A stretch of 6,120 bases of DNA from Dehalococcoidia bacterium. Its GTDB lineage: Bacteria; Chloroflexota; Dehalococcoidia; Dehalococcoidales; Fen-1064. The translations under genes were made by a program, and so were the position numbers. Below, one piece after another: positions 1 to 5,981 of the stretch. Each line of letters begins with the position of its first letter. Position 1 is the stretch's first letter. The notes under the pieces are model-generated. The model worked only from the letters and a program-made list of their open reading frames with translations. It was not told the origin of the DNA and did not search any database. The stretch spans positions 19,929 to 26,048 of the forward strand of contig PMBW01000334.1 in NCBI GenBank assembly GCA_003153075.1, read 5' to 3'.

Positions 1-1307
1 CCGCCCGGTTTAGCGGCTTTTACTATCTCATTAGCGTATACTTCCGCGGTTGGTTTGCCAAAATAAGCTACAAGATGCTGATCGTTGGCCGAAATATCCC
101 AGGTGACCTCGAGCATTCCGGCATCTTTGACACCATCGAGTTCCCACGGCGATTTTTTGCCGTGCGGCGGGCGGTAAAGGTGGGGTTTTACACCGGTAAT
201 GTTGTAAATGACATCCTGCGCTATTGCCATATCCTTGACGCCAAACGAGGTTAGCGCATGGTTAGGGTTATGAGTGTCAGAGTGGTTGCCAATTACATTA
301 CCATCGGCGATGATTTTATCGGCAATATCGGGATACTGCTGAACATTTTCTCCAACAACAAAAAAGGTAGCATTGACATTGTGACTGGCGAGGATATCCA
401 GGATTTCCGATGTATATGGTTCGTTCGGGCCGTCATCGAAAGTCAAAGCGATAGTTTTATCATCAGACTTTGCGGAGGCGTATACTTTACCAAAAAACGG
501 CGCGGAGGGCAGGAAATAGCCGCCGGCGACAATAAACATAACAAGGGCCATGATGATGAATATCACTACGTTGGCGATACGATTTTTCCGAAACAAGCGG
601 TTAAATATTTGGTTCAATTGAATTGGTTTATTCAGAATATAATTGCCCCAATGGCCCCAATTAATCAGACCTTCTTTAAAGATGCGCAAAAGAGGTTTAT
701 TTACCGACCGGGGTGAAGTGGCGACGCATAAACCGTTATCAAAAGCCACTTTACCACGCTGCCTTAAGCGGCTGGCAATACCCCACTGGTCCGGGGCGTA
801 AGCGATATCATGGTAACCACCTAACTCTACGAATACTTTACGGCGAAACGCAAAGGTTGCCCCGGAGACAATCCAGGGACGGCCAATTAATGGAACAGTC
901 AGAAAATTAATAGTGCTGCGAATAACGTATTCGACTATTGCCCACCAGGGTGGTTCGGTGTAAACATACCGACCGGTAACGGCGACAACATTCGGATGCT
1001 TTTCGAACTGATCGGCAATGCGGCTCAACCAGTCCCGGGGGTAGACCGTATCTGCGTCAGCCTGCGCAATGATATCACCCTGTACCCCGTCAGCCCCCAT
1101 TTGTCTGGCATAGAAAACACTCTTCTTTTCCGGGCAGGGGATAATGCGGGCGCCGAATTCACGGGCAATACGAACCGTGCGATCAGTACTGCCGTTATCG
1201 GCAATAATAATTTCGTACTGTCCGGTATAATCCTGATTACGCAGTGACATTAAACAGGCCGGCAGAAATTTTTCTTCGTTCAGAGCCGGAATAATGATAC
1301 TTATCAT
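1..1307 (-). CDS. GT2 glycosyltransferase-NodB polysaccharide deacetylase fusion, C-terminus cut by window edge
   Basis: Reading the minus strand from the ATG at 1307 gives 435 open codons with no stop before base 1, so the C-terminus is missing. Residues 1-200 are a GT-A family-2 glycosyltransferase: start MISIIIPALNEE, DNGSTD (37-42), DxD-type ADAD (83-86), and an acceptor-side APDQWG (171-176). One hydrophobic helix (about 246-267) follows the basic LFRKNR, which predicts GT inside and C-terminus outside. Residues 283-435 are a NodB (CE4) deacetylase: TFDDGP (289-294; D291 base, D292 metal), HSDTH with H342 and H346 as metal ligands, and RPPHG (379-383, where Tyr or Phe is usual in place of His). 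Motif 4 is WDISANDQ (403-410), unlike the common WxxDxxDW. The expected last motif (LLHD-like) lies outside the window. Known family roles: GT2 adds sugars to a lipid or glycan; CE4 removes N-acetyl groups. Inferred role: an envelope polysaccharide synthesised and deacetylated by one chain. Substrate unknown. In-frame TGA and TAA lie upstream; a TTG at 1316 is the only other start. Confidence 0.9.
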   Translation of the reverse strand, partial: MISIIIPALNEEKFLPACLMSLRNQDYTGQYEIIIADNGSTDRTVRIAREFGARIIPCPEKKSVFYARQMGADGVQGDIIAQADADTVYPRDWLSRIADQFEKHPNVVAVTGRYVYTEPPWWAIVEYVIRSTINFLTVPLIGRPWIVSGATFAFRRKVFVELGGYHDIAYAPDQWGIASRLRQRGKVAFDNGLCVATSPRSVNKPLLRIFKEGLINWGHWGNYILNKPIQLNQIFNRLFRKNRIANVVIFIIMALVMFIVAGGYFLPSAPFFGKVYASAKSDDKTIALTFDDGPNEPYTSEILDILASHNVNATFFVVGENVQQYPDIADKIIADGNVIGNHSDTHNPNHALTSFGVKDMAIAQDVIYNITGVKPHLYRPPHGKKSPWELDGVKDAGMLEVTWDISANDQHLVAYFGKPTAEVYANEIVKAAKPG

Positions 1308-1318
1308 AATATACAATC

Positions 1319-1347
1319 ATTATAGCCCGAACCGGGCAAATGGTAAA
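1319..1347 (-). promoter_or_regulatory. Promoter of the GT2-NodB gene, nearly leaderless
   Basis: On the minus strand a perfect TATAAT (1319-1324) is preceded, after 17 bp, by TTTACC (1342-1347; four of six matches to TTGACA). The ATG at 1307 is only 11 nt past the -10 box, so transcription would begin about 4-5 nt before the start codon. No SD precedes the ATG, which fits leaderless initiation. The spacer carries an inverted repeat GCCCG-gtt-CGGGC that could be an operator. Promoter function is inferred from consensus match and spacing only. Confidence 0.5.
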
Positions 1348-1365
1348 CAAAAATTAAGACAATAT

Positions 1366-1400
1366 TTTATTAATACCTGCAATATCTTATAATTGTAAGA
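1366..1400 (+). promoter_or_regulatory. Candidate MFS promoter with palindrome over the -10 box
   Basis: TATAAT at 1388-1393 sits inside TCTTATAATTGTAAGA (1385-1400), which has 5-bp arms TCTTA/TAAGA and looks like a dimeric repressor site. The -35 is poor (TTTATT at 1366-1371, 16-bp spacer). A second weak candidate is TTGTTT (1439-1444) with TATACT (1463-1468), 18-bp spacer. The first would give an mRNA leader of about 200 nt before the MFS gene, the second about 130 nt. The palindrome does not resemble the inverted repeat at 5012-5054, so I do not claim the MarR protein acts here. Confidence 0.3.
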
Positions 1401-1567
1401 ATTATTTAACCCGGCGCACAGCAGGAAATTAATTCTTTTTGTTTTTTAAAAAGCGAAGGAATTATACTGGATATATGTTTCTACACCTTTTTCAGGATAC
1501 GCGGGCGTAATTCATTAGCGTTGCATGATTTTATTACTTTTCTAAAAGTTTATAAAAGGAATCTTTT

Positions 1568-1603
1568 GTGTCAATTTTGTTAAATAAGCTTAACGTAATG
1601 TAA
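1568..1603 (+). CDS. Candidate 11-aa leader peptide upstream of the MFS gene
   Basis: A GTG at 1568 opens an 11-codon frame, (M)SILLNKLNVM, ending in TAA at 1601-1603, two bases before the MFS ATG at 1606. It has an SD, AAAAGGA (1554-1560), 7 nt before the GTG, while the MFS gene has none. The last two codons and the next start read ATG-TAA-AT-ATG, a layout suited to reinitiation by a terminating ribosome. The SD lies in a small hairpin AAAAG-GAAT-CTTTT (1554-1567), and a neighbouring inverted repeat ACTTTT-CT-AAAAGT (1536-1549) shares the same AAAAG/CTTTT segments, so alternative pairings are possible. Leader peptides that control antibiotic-resistance genes are known; that this is one is inference. 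No homologue is recognised. Confidence 0.4.
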   Translation: MSILLNKLNVM

Positions 1604-1605
1604 AT

Positions 1606-3042
1606 ATGAAATTGAAATTAGAATACAAATGGATGGTTTTATCGGTAACTACCGTAGGGCTATTTATGGCAGGCCTCGATACGACGATCGTGGTAATCGG
1701 ACTGCCGACGATCCTGCAAAATTTACATGCTAATATCGTGGAAGGCGTATGGATCATTACCGGCTACAGGTTAATGTTGACCATTCTGCTGGTGCTGCTG
1801 GGGCGATTGGCAGATCTATACGGTAGGGTCAGGCTTTATAACCTGGGATTTGCGATCTTCACTGTGGGTTCATTTTTGTGCGCAATTTCGCAAACCGGTG
1901 CACAGCTGGTGATCTTCAGGTTTGTCCAGGGAGCTGGCGCGGCTTTACTTTTTGCGAACAGCGCGGCGATCATTGCCGATGCTTTCCCCAAAGAGCAACT
2001 GGGCACCGGTATGGGGATAAACATGGCGGCTACCAACCTTGGTTCAGTGGTCGGGTATACGCTCAGCGGGATAATGTTACACTTTTTTTCGTGGCGGGCG
2101 ATGTTTCTGATCAATATCCCCATCGGAATACTGGGGACTTATTGGGGCTATACTCGCCTGAAGGAGATCAGTATACGACCCACCGGACAAAAATTCGATT
2201 ACGCCGGTTCTATTTTATACTGCATCGCACTTTCGACAGTGCTGTTGGCTTTAACGATCGGGAATCCCACGTCCATTCGCAATATAGCCATTTTGGCCGG
2301 CGGTCTGGCTCTATTTGTTGTGATGATATTCATCGAATTAAAGCAAAAGTACCCGACACTCGATCTGACATTGTTCAGGATCAGGGTGTTCGCAGCGGGC
2401 AATCTGGCCACTTTTCTGAATACAATTGCTTTCAACTGCGGTCCGTTTTTACGTTCTTTATACCTGCAGTTGATACTGGGTTACAGTGCTTTAAAAACAG
2501 GGGTATTGCTGGTCCCGATGGAAATCATTATTGTTGTTATGAATCCCATCGCCGGAAGGTTGTCGGATAGATACGGCAGCCGCATATTAACAACAATCGG
2601 TTTGTCATGTAATGCGGCTGCCCTATTCTGGTTTTCCACGCTTAATCAAACATCGCCGTACTGGTTTGTATTAGTCAGTCTTGTACTGTTTGGTTTTGGC
2701 AGCTCACTATTCTCACCGCCCAATGCCAGTTCGATCATGGGAGCGGTCCCTGCAGAGAAACGCGGTGTAGCCAACGGAATCAGGATGGCGATCAATCAAA
2801 CCGCTGTTTCGCTAAGCGTGCCGTTTTCATTGCTGCTGATGACACTGATAATGCCCTATGATAAATTGAACCAGATCGTCAGCACGTCACGACTTGGCAA
2901 TGCCGATGAAATTCCAACTTTCCTGAAAGCCGTAAACAGCGCCTGTTTTATTCTGGGCATAGTTGTGGTGTTGGCGATCATTCCTTCTTTGATGAGGGGA
3001 CCCAGGGTGAATCCAAAGGCTAAGGAAACTCAAGAAGATTAA
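1606..3042 (+). CDS. DHA2-family MFS drug efflux transporter (EmrB/QacA-like, 14 TM)
   Basis: This 478-aa protein has the length and pattern of 14-helix drug:H+ antiporters in the cytoplasmic membrane. Visible motifs: TM1 LDTTIVVIGLPTI (24-36) with membrane-embedded D25; motif A GRLADLYGR (66-74); an antiporter motif C-like stretch NLGSVVGYTLSG (144-155), in which the usual Pro of GPxxGG is Ser; SWRAMFLINIPIGI (162-175); YLQLILGYSALKTG (286-299); a second motif A-like GRLSDRYG (317-324); and FSPPNASS with VPAEKRGVANG (369-391). The tail after about 463 is short and charged. The start is fixed by an in-frame TAA at 1591-1593 and by alignment of the YKWMVLS opening with the family. No SD precedes it; an 11-codon leader ORF ends 2 nt upstream, suggesting translational coupling. 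Family role: export of toxic amphipathic compounds using the proton gradient. Substrate cannot be read from sequence. It is convergent with the ABC exporter operon. Confidence 0.92.
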   Translation: MKLKLEYKWMVLSVTTVGLFMAGLDTTIVVIGLPTILQNLHANIVEGVWIITGYRLMLTILLVLLGRLADLYGRVRLYNLGFAIFTVGSFLCAISQTGAQLVIFRFVQGAGAALLFANSAAIIADAFPKEQLGTGMGINMAATNLGSVVGYTLSGIMLHFFSWRAMFLINIPIGILGTYWGYTRLKEISIRPTGQKFDYAGSILYCIALSTVLLALTIGNPTSIRNIAILAGGLALFVVMIFIELKQKYPTLDLTLFRIRVFAAGNLATFLNTIAFNCGPFLRSLYLQLILGYSALKTGVLLVPMEIIIVVMNPIAGRLSDRYGSRILTTIGLSCNAAALFWFSTLNQTSPYWFVLVSLVLFGFGSSLFSPPNASSIMGAVPAEKRGVANGIRMAINQTAVSLSVPFSLLLMTLIMPYDKLNQIVSTSRLGNADEIPTFLKAVNSACFILGIVVVLAIIPSLMRGPRVNPKAKETQED

Positions 3043-3044
3043 AT

Positions 3045-3126
3045 TACAATCTCCAAAATCCAAATTCCAAACAGTATCAAAATACAAAAGACCAATTAAG
3101 TTGTCAGTTATGAGTTTTGAGTACGC
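3045..3126. repeat. Degenerate 7-bp repeats after the MFS gene
   Basis: Just after the MFS stop, three tandem heptamers of form TCCAAAN occupy 3052-3072. After a 5-bp phase break, CAAAATA (3078-3084) and CAAAAGA (3085-3091) keep the 7-bp spacing, as does CCAATTA (3092-3098). They run in phase into four AGTNNNN units at 3099-3126. The 25 bp at 3099-3123 match 5565-5589 at 21 positions. It is non-coding. It looks like a degenerate heptanucleotide repeat of the kind seen between genes in some bacteria; function unknown. Confidence 0.6.
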
Positions 3127-3139
3127 TTCTTCAGGAGGC

Positions 3140-3168
3140 ACACTCTCTTAGCCTCTCCTTAAGAGTGT
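3140..3168. terminator. Stem-loop between convergent genes, possible weak terminator
   Basis: ACACTCT (3140-3146) pairs perfectly with AGAGTGT (3162-3168), and the stem can extend inwards by TA/TA past a 2-nt bulge. A competing pairing AGGAGGC (from 3133) with GCCTCTCCT (3151-3159) overlaps it. No T-run follows on either strand, so intrinsic termination would be weak. Its place between the 3' ends of the MFS and permease genes is the main support for a terminator role. Confidence 0.3.
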
Positions 3169-3197
3169 TAGTGAATTACTCTCAATTTACCAGACTG

Positions 3198-3989
3198 TTA
3201 TGATACCATTTTCTTCAAGCCAAGGCTGGCGAGCACAAGGAATAGAACCGTACCGGCTACAATCGCCGCAATATCGATAGGCAGCGAAGATAGATTGCCG
3301 GTAGCCAGCAGCCCCCGCAACGCGTCAACGATGTACGTCAGGGGGTTAATAAAGGCAATGGGTTTAATCCACGCCGGCATAATAGCTAACGGGTAAATGG
3401 CGCTGCTGGCGAAGAACAGCGGCATGGTAATGGCCTGACCGATACCCATCATGCGCTCCCTGGTCTTGAAAATGGATGCCAGCGACATGCTCAGGCAGGA
3501 GAAACACATGCCGAGTAAAACGATGACAACAAAAACACCAAGGATATTCAGTGGGTTCAGTATCATATGCACCCGTAGAATCAATGCCAAAATGATAACG
3601 GCAATGGACTGTAAAATGCCTCTGACACCGGCCGAAAGCGCCTTGCCTAATATGATCGATGAACGTGACGCAGGCGTGGAGAGCAGCTTATTCAATAGAC
3701 CAAGATCGCGCTCCCAGACCACATTGATACCAAAGAATATCGCGACGAACAGTGCGGACTGTGCCAGCACACCCGGAGTCATGAACTGCAGGTAAGTAAG
3801 GTTAGAAGGGATATACTGGCTCATTACGCTGAGCTTGGTCATGGTCAATCCATAAATTGCCAGCCACAATGCGGGCTGGACCATACGCATCCAGACCTGT
3901 GTCTGGTCGTGCCGGATTTTCCGCAATTCCAACTCCGTGATGATGAACGCATCCGAAAAAAACTTTTTGACAGCACGCAGCATTCTCAT
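3198..3989 (-). CDS. ABC-2 type permease of a DrrAB-like exporter
   Basis: The 263-aa protein is an integral membrane subunit with six predicted helices (about 38-52, 72-92, 118-140, 147-171, 183-202, 240-258), matching the ABC-2 (DrrB/NodJ) family in length and topology. Family hallmarks are the cytoplasmic ERDLGLLNKLLSTPASRSS stretch (93-111), probably the coupling helix region, and the late YPLAIMPAWIKP and FINPLTYIVDALRG blocks (199-226). The ATG at 3989 overlaps the upstream ATPase stop (ATGA), and AAGGAG (3996-4001) lies 6 nt upstream, so the two are translationally coupled. It should form the membrane pore for the neighbouring ATPase; one permease plus one ATPase suggests an A2B2 exporter. 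Substrate is unknown: drug, lipid or polysaccharide are all possible in this family. The adjacent MarR regulator favours a xenobiotic. The downstream side has no clear terminator. Confidence 0.92.
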   Translation of the reverse strand: MRMLRAVKKFFSDAFIITELELRKIRHDQTQVWMRMVQPALWLAIYGLTMTKLSVMSQYIPSNLTYLQFMTPGVLAQSALFVAIFFGINVVWERDLGLLNKLLSTPASRSSIILGKALSAGVRGILQSIAVIILALILRVHMILNPLNILGVFVVIVLLGMCFSCLSMSLASIFKTRERMMGIGQAITMPLFFASSAIYPLAIMPAWIKPIAFINPLTYIVDALRGLLATGNLSSLPIDIAAIVAGTVLFLVLASLGLKKMVS

Positions 3990-4978
3990 TTTGTTCTCCT
4001 TGTAAACGCGCGACGGGCGCGGCGTGTTTCAGTAAAGGAATCGCCTTCTTCAATACGGGCGCCGGTATATTTGAGAAAAACATCATCCAGCGTCGGCTTT
4101 TTCAGTGAAACAGCTTCTACCTGGACGCCGTTTGTTTTCAGACTGTCCAGCAGTCGGGGGATCAGTGTTTCACCGTTATTGACGATAATATCGCAGTGGC
4201 TGTTAGTTGAATCGGAGATTGTAGTGTAACCAAGCTCCTTGATTTTAACGAAACACGACGGATTGCTGGAAACAATGGTGATAATATCTCCACCTACGCT
4301 CGTTTTAAGTTCGGCAGGTTTGCCCAGCGTGGCCAGGTGTCCCCGGTTCATAATACCAATGCGGTCGCAAAGAATGTCTGCTTCGTTCATGTCATGGGTG
4401 GTCATAAAGATAGTAGTGCCGTATTCATCGCGCAGTTTTTTAATAAGGCCCCAGATGATCCGACGGGCATTAGGATCGAGGCCGATACTCGGCTCATCCA
4501 GAAAGAGCACGCGCGGACGATTGACAAGGGCCTGCGCGATTTCCAGACGCCGCATCATGCCGCCGGAAAAGTTTTTCACCATATCATTGGCACGTTCATT
4601 GATTTCCAGAAAAGTCAGTACTTCCTGAATCCTGGCCTTGCGTTCTTTAGCGGGCATGCCATACAGCTTGGAGTAAATAAGAACATTTTCATAAGCGGTC
4701 AGATCTCCGTCCGCAGATACATCCTGCGGCACATAACCACACATTTTCCGGACTGCTTCACTGTTGCGGGCAGTATCGACACCGTAAATCATTGTTTTTC
4801 CCGCGGTTGGTTTGATCAACGTCAATAAGGTACGGATAGCGGTGGTTTTACCGGCGCCGTTAGGACCCAGCAGTCCGAATATCTCCCCTTTGTCAACGGT
4901 GAAGGAGACGCCATCCACAGCTCGAACGCGCGGGTATTCTTTGACCAGGTCTTGCACAATAATGGCCTTCTGTTCCAC
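3986..4978 (-). CDS. ABC transporter ATP-binding subunit, DrrA-like
   Basis: A 330-aa ABC ATPase in the cytoplasm that powers the adjacent permease. Numbered from the GTG start: Walker A GPNGAGKT (38-45), Q-loop Q85, signature NFSGGMMRR (136-144), Walker B VLFLDEPS (157-164) with catalytic E162, D-loop GLDP, and H-loop H195 in TTHDMNEAD. After about 225 comes the extra C-terminal domain of DrrA-type subunits, ending in [12 protein letters not shown] (295-306), then a basic tail rich in Arg ([15 protein letters not shown]). I chose the GTG at 4978 over the in-frame ATG at 4996: GGAGG (4985-4989) lies 6 nt before the GTG, while nothing SD-like precedes the ATG, and the family normally starts a few residues before the first strand ([11 protein letters not shown]). 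First gene of the operon with the permease. It is divergent from the MarR gene, which probably controls it. Known family role: export of antibiotics or other hydrophobic compounds; substrate not determinable. Confidence 0.95.
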   Translation of the reverse strand: MEQKAIIVQDLVKEYPRVRAVDGVSFTVDKGEIFGLLGPNGAGKTTAIRTLLTLIKPTAGKTMIYGVDTARNSEAVRKMCGYVPQDVSADGDLTAYENVLIYSKLYGMPAKERKARIQEVLTFLEINERANDMVKNFSGGMMRRLEIAQALVNRPRVLFLDEPSIGLDPNARRIIWGLIKKLRDEYGTTIFMTTHDMNEADILCDRIGIMNRGHLATLGKPAELKTSVGGDIITIVSSNPSCFVKIKELGYTTISDSTNSHCDIIVNNGETLIPRLLDSLKTNGVQVEAVSLKKPTLDDVFLKYTGARIEEGDSFTETRRARRAFTRRTK

Positions 4979-4984
4979 TAATTG

Positions 4985-4989
4985 CCTCC
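4985..4989 (-). promoter_or_regulatory. Strong RBS that fixes the ATPase start
   Basis: GGAGG on the minus strand lies 6 nt upstream of the GTG at 4978. It falls inside the six-codon extension produced by starting at the ATG at 4996, which makes that upstream ATG an unlikely start. Confidence 0.8.
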
Positions 4990-5011
4990 ATTGCATATAC
5001 AGGCTATTTTC

Positions 5012-5054
5012 TGTTAATATTTATTACCCTGATATAATAATAGTAAATATAACA
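5012..5054. promoter_or_regulatory. Inverted-repeat operator candidate for the MarR protein
   Basis: The left arm TGTTAATATTTATTA (5012-5026) and the reverse complement of the right arm at 5041-5054 (TGTTATATTTACTA) agree apart from one inserted base and one substitution. The 14-bp centre and the right arm hold the two -10 boxes. The left arm contains its own palindrome TAATA-TT-TATTA (5015-5026). A second repeat, AATAATAGT, occurs directly at 5036-5044 and 5054-5062. MarR proteins usually bind such palindromes and repress themselves and a divergent gene; binding here is inferred from position. Confidence 0.5.
5030..5038 (+). promoter_or_regulatory. Extended -10 promoter of the MarR gene
   Basis: TGATATAAT is a perfect extended -10 element (TG at 5030-5031, TATAAT at 5033-5038); no good -35 lies 16-18 bp upstream. 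Transcription would start near 5045, about 54 nt before the ATG. It overlaps the divergent ABC -10 box by two bases. Confidence 0.6.
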
Positions 5055-5065
5055 ATAATAGTCAA
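5037..5065 (-). promoter_or_regulatory. Promoter of the ABC exporter operon
   Basis: On the minus strand TTGACT (5060-5065) is followed after exactly 17 bp by TATTAT (5037-5042), five of six matches each to the sigma-70-type consensus. The start of transcription would be near 5030, leaving about 50 nt before the GTG. The -10 box overlaps the right arm of the inverted repeat and the opposing -10 box, so a bound repressor would block it. Confidence 0.65.
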
Positions 5066-5098
5066 TGTAACATTCACTAATATTCAGGGGTCAATATT

Positions 5099-5551
5099 AT
5101 GGTAAAAAAAGAACTAATCGTAGAACTGATCGAATTGCAGCGTCGGGTGGACCGCGACCGGCGGCAATATGAATTGGATGCATGGATGCACCTTAACCTG
5201 AGCATAGGGCAATTAAAGAGCCTGTTTTTTATTAGTAACCGCGGCACAACCAGCCTGGGGAAGTTAGCAGCGGCTTTAGGCGTTACACCGACCAATACAA
5301 CCGGGATCGTCGATAGGTTAATGAAACGAGGATTAATCACTCGGACGGAGAATCCGAATGACCGAAGGGTATTGTTGTTACACACAACTCCCGCCGGTGA
5401 TGAACTTATAGCCGAATTGAGACAAAAGCGCAGAGAACGTATGGCCGAATTATTCAGCCGTTTGACCGACGAGGAAGCTGAAGTTGTGGCGCATTCTTTA
5501 AGGATCATGGTGAAGGTAATCGAATCGCAGAAAGATGAAGCTATTAAATAA
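5099..5551 (+). CDS. MarR-family transcriptional regulator
   Basis: The 150-aa protein has the usual MarR length and order: N-terminal dimer helices (1-33), winged helix-turn-helix with [12 protein letters not shown] (51-62), recognition helix [16 protein letters not shown] (63-78), a wing containing the family hallmark NPNDRRV (85-91), then a long C-terminal dimer helix pair (98-148). It would act as a cytoplasmic DNA-binding dimer released by a ligand. The ATG at 5099 follows AGGGG (5086-5090) by 8 nt. It is divergently placed from the DrrAB-like exporter, with overlapping promoters inside an inverted repeat, the classic layout of a local efflux repressor. No cysteines are present, so direct thiol-based redox sensing is unlikely. 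Whether it also controls the MFS pump is not shown by shared sites. Confidence 0.95.
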   Translation: MVKKELIVELIELQRRVDRDRRQYELDAWMHLNLSIGQLKSLFFISNRGTTSLGKLAAALGVTPTNTTGIVDRLMKRGLITRTENPNDRRVLLLHTTPAGDELIAELRQKRRERMAELFSRLTDEEAEVVAHSLRIMVKVIESQKDEAIK

Positions 5552-5606
5552 GTTCTAAGCTCTGAGTTGCCAGTTTAGAGTTGTGAGTAGAGAGTTATAA
5601 GTAATC
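5551..5606. repeat. Array of eight degenerate heptamers (AGTNNNN-like)
   Basis: Starting at the last base of the MarR stop codon, eight consecutive 7-bp units each begin AGT (AGC in the second unit); five of the eight begin AGTT. No unit gains or loses a base over 56 bp. The stretch 5565-5589 matches 3099-3123 at 21 of 25 positions, so the same repeat family follows the MFS gene. It is non-coding downstream of the stop. Function unknown. Confidence 0.65.
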
Positions 5607-5680
5607 ATGTTTTACCTTCGGCGATTAATAAGAAACTTTTTGCAGATTTATTGACCAGATACTTTGCCATTTATTCAAGA

Positions 5681-5709
5681 TTGACAAGATAGTCAGAGCT
5701 CCGCATAAC
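5681..5709 (+). promoter_or_regulatory. Candidate promoter upstream of a 22-codon ORF
   Basis: A perfect TTGACA (5681-5686) is followed after 17 bp by CATAAC (5704-5709; four of six). TTGACAAGATA here repeats TTGACCAGATA at 5651-5661, 30 bp upstream, which might be an activator or repressor site pair. A stem-loop CACTTTT-tccct-AAAAGTG (5731-5749) lies in the would-be leader. Confidence 0.35.
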
Positions 5710-5761
5710 AAAATAGAATGACAACTCTCGCACTTTTTCCCTAAAAGTGAGAAAGGATTAC

Positions 5762-5830
5762 ATGTCTATTACCGCGTCACTATTCATCATTATGTTTCTT
5801 TCGAAAAGTATTCTGGATTTCGCGCGGTAA
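5762..5830 (+). CDS. Candidate 22-aa hydrophobic small ORF
   Basis: ATG at 5762 to TAA at 5828-5830 encodes 22 residues opening MSITASLFIIMFLSK and ending in Arg, hydrophobic enough for a short membrane segment. AAAGGA (5752-5757) lies only 4 nt before the ATG, closer than ideal. A promoter candidate and a stem-loop lie upstream. A perfect inverted repeat TTACCGCG/CGCGGTAA (5769-5776 and 5823-5830) spans codon 3 to the stop. No family is recognised; a chance ORF is quite possible. Confidence 0.22.
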   Translation: MSITASLFIIMFLSKSILDFAR

Positions 5831-5907
5831 AAGTATTTTATTCGTCGCAATCGGACGTCTGCTGCTGTTTCTACCCTGAAAGAGACATAGAAAATACGGG
5901 GATTATT

Positions 5908-5937
5908 TTGACTCGCGCTTAAAAAACATGATAAGAT
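5908..5937 (+). promoter_or_regulatory. Promoter of the riboswitch transcript
   Basis: TTGACT (5908-5913) is followed after 18 bp by TAAGAT (5932-5937), preceded by TG at 5929-5930, giving an extended -10. Transcription would start near 5944, about 40 nt before the aptamer begins. A direct repeat GAATATTAA (5945-5953, 5977-5985) lies in the leader. Confidence 0.5.
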
Positions 5938-5981
5938 GCGGGAAGAATATTAAATTACTCTTCGAGTTTCACACCTGAATA

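Noticed and set aside
258..1247. Plus-strand frames at 258-716, 713-910 and 996-1247
   Set aside because: They lie antisense to the long GT2-NodB frame, which has clear motifs throughout; their translations show no family features.
1836..2570. Frames at 1836-2123 (-), 1878-2570 (+) and 2199-2435 (-)
   Set aside because: All sit inside the MFS gene, which has the expected transporter motifs; the alternatives are shadows.
3045..3126. CRISPR array
   Set aside because: The repeat unit is only 7 bp, degenerate, with no spacers and no cas genes.
2887..3141. Minus-strand 84-aa frame across the MFS 3' end
   Set aside because: Half lies antisense to MFS and half is translated heptad repeat; no RBS or family motif seen.
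5012..5054. Insertion-sequence terminal inverted repeats
   Set aside because: Arms are 14-15 bp with only 14 bp between them and no transposase; the position between divergent genes fits an operator.
3451..5105. Plus-strand frames opposite the ABC genes (3451-3795, 3909-4229, 4239-4628, 4337-4828, 4812-5105) and the minus frame 3802-4086
   Set aside because: They overlap the ATPase and permease, whose Walker, signature and ABC-2 motifs show the true frames.
5077..5508. Minus-strand 143-aa frame opposite MarR
   Set aside because: Serine/arginine-rich shadow of a clear MarR gene.
5769..5850. Intrinsic terminator from TTACCGCG/CGCGGTAA
   Set aside because: The 46-base loop is too large for a typical terminator and the following AAAAGTATTTTATTC is not a clean T-run.
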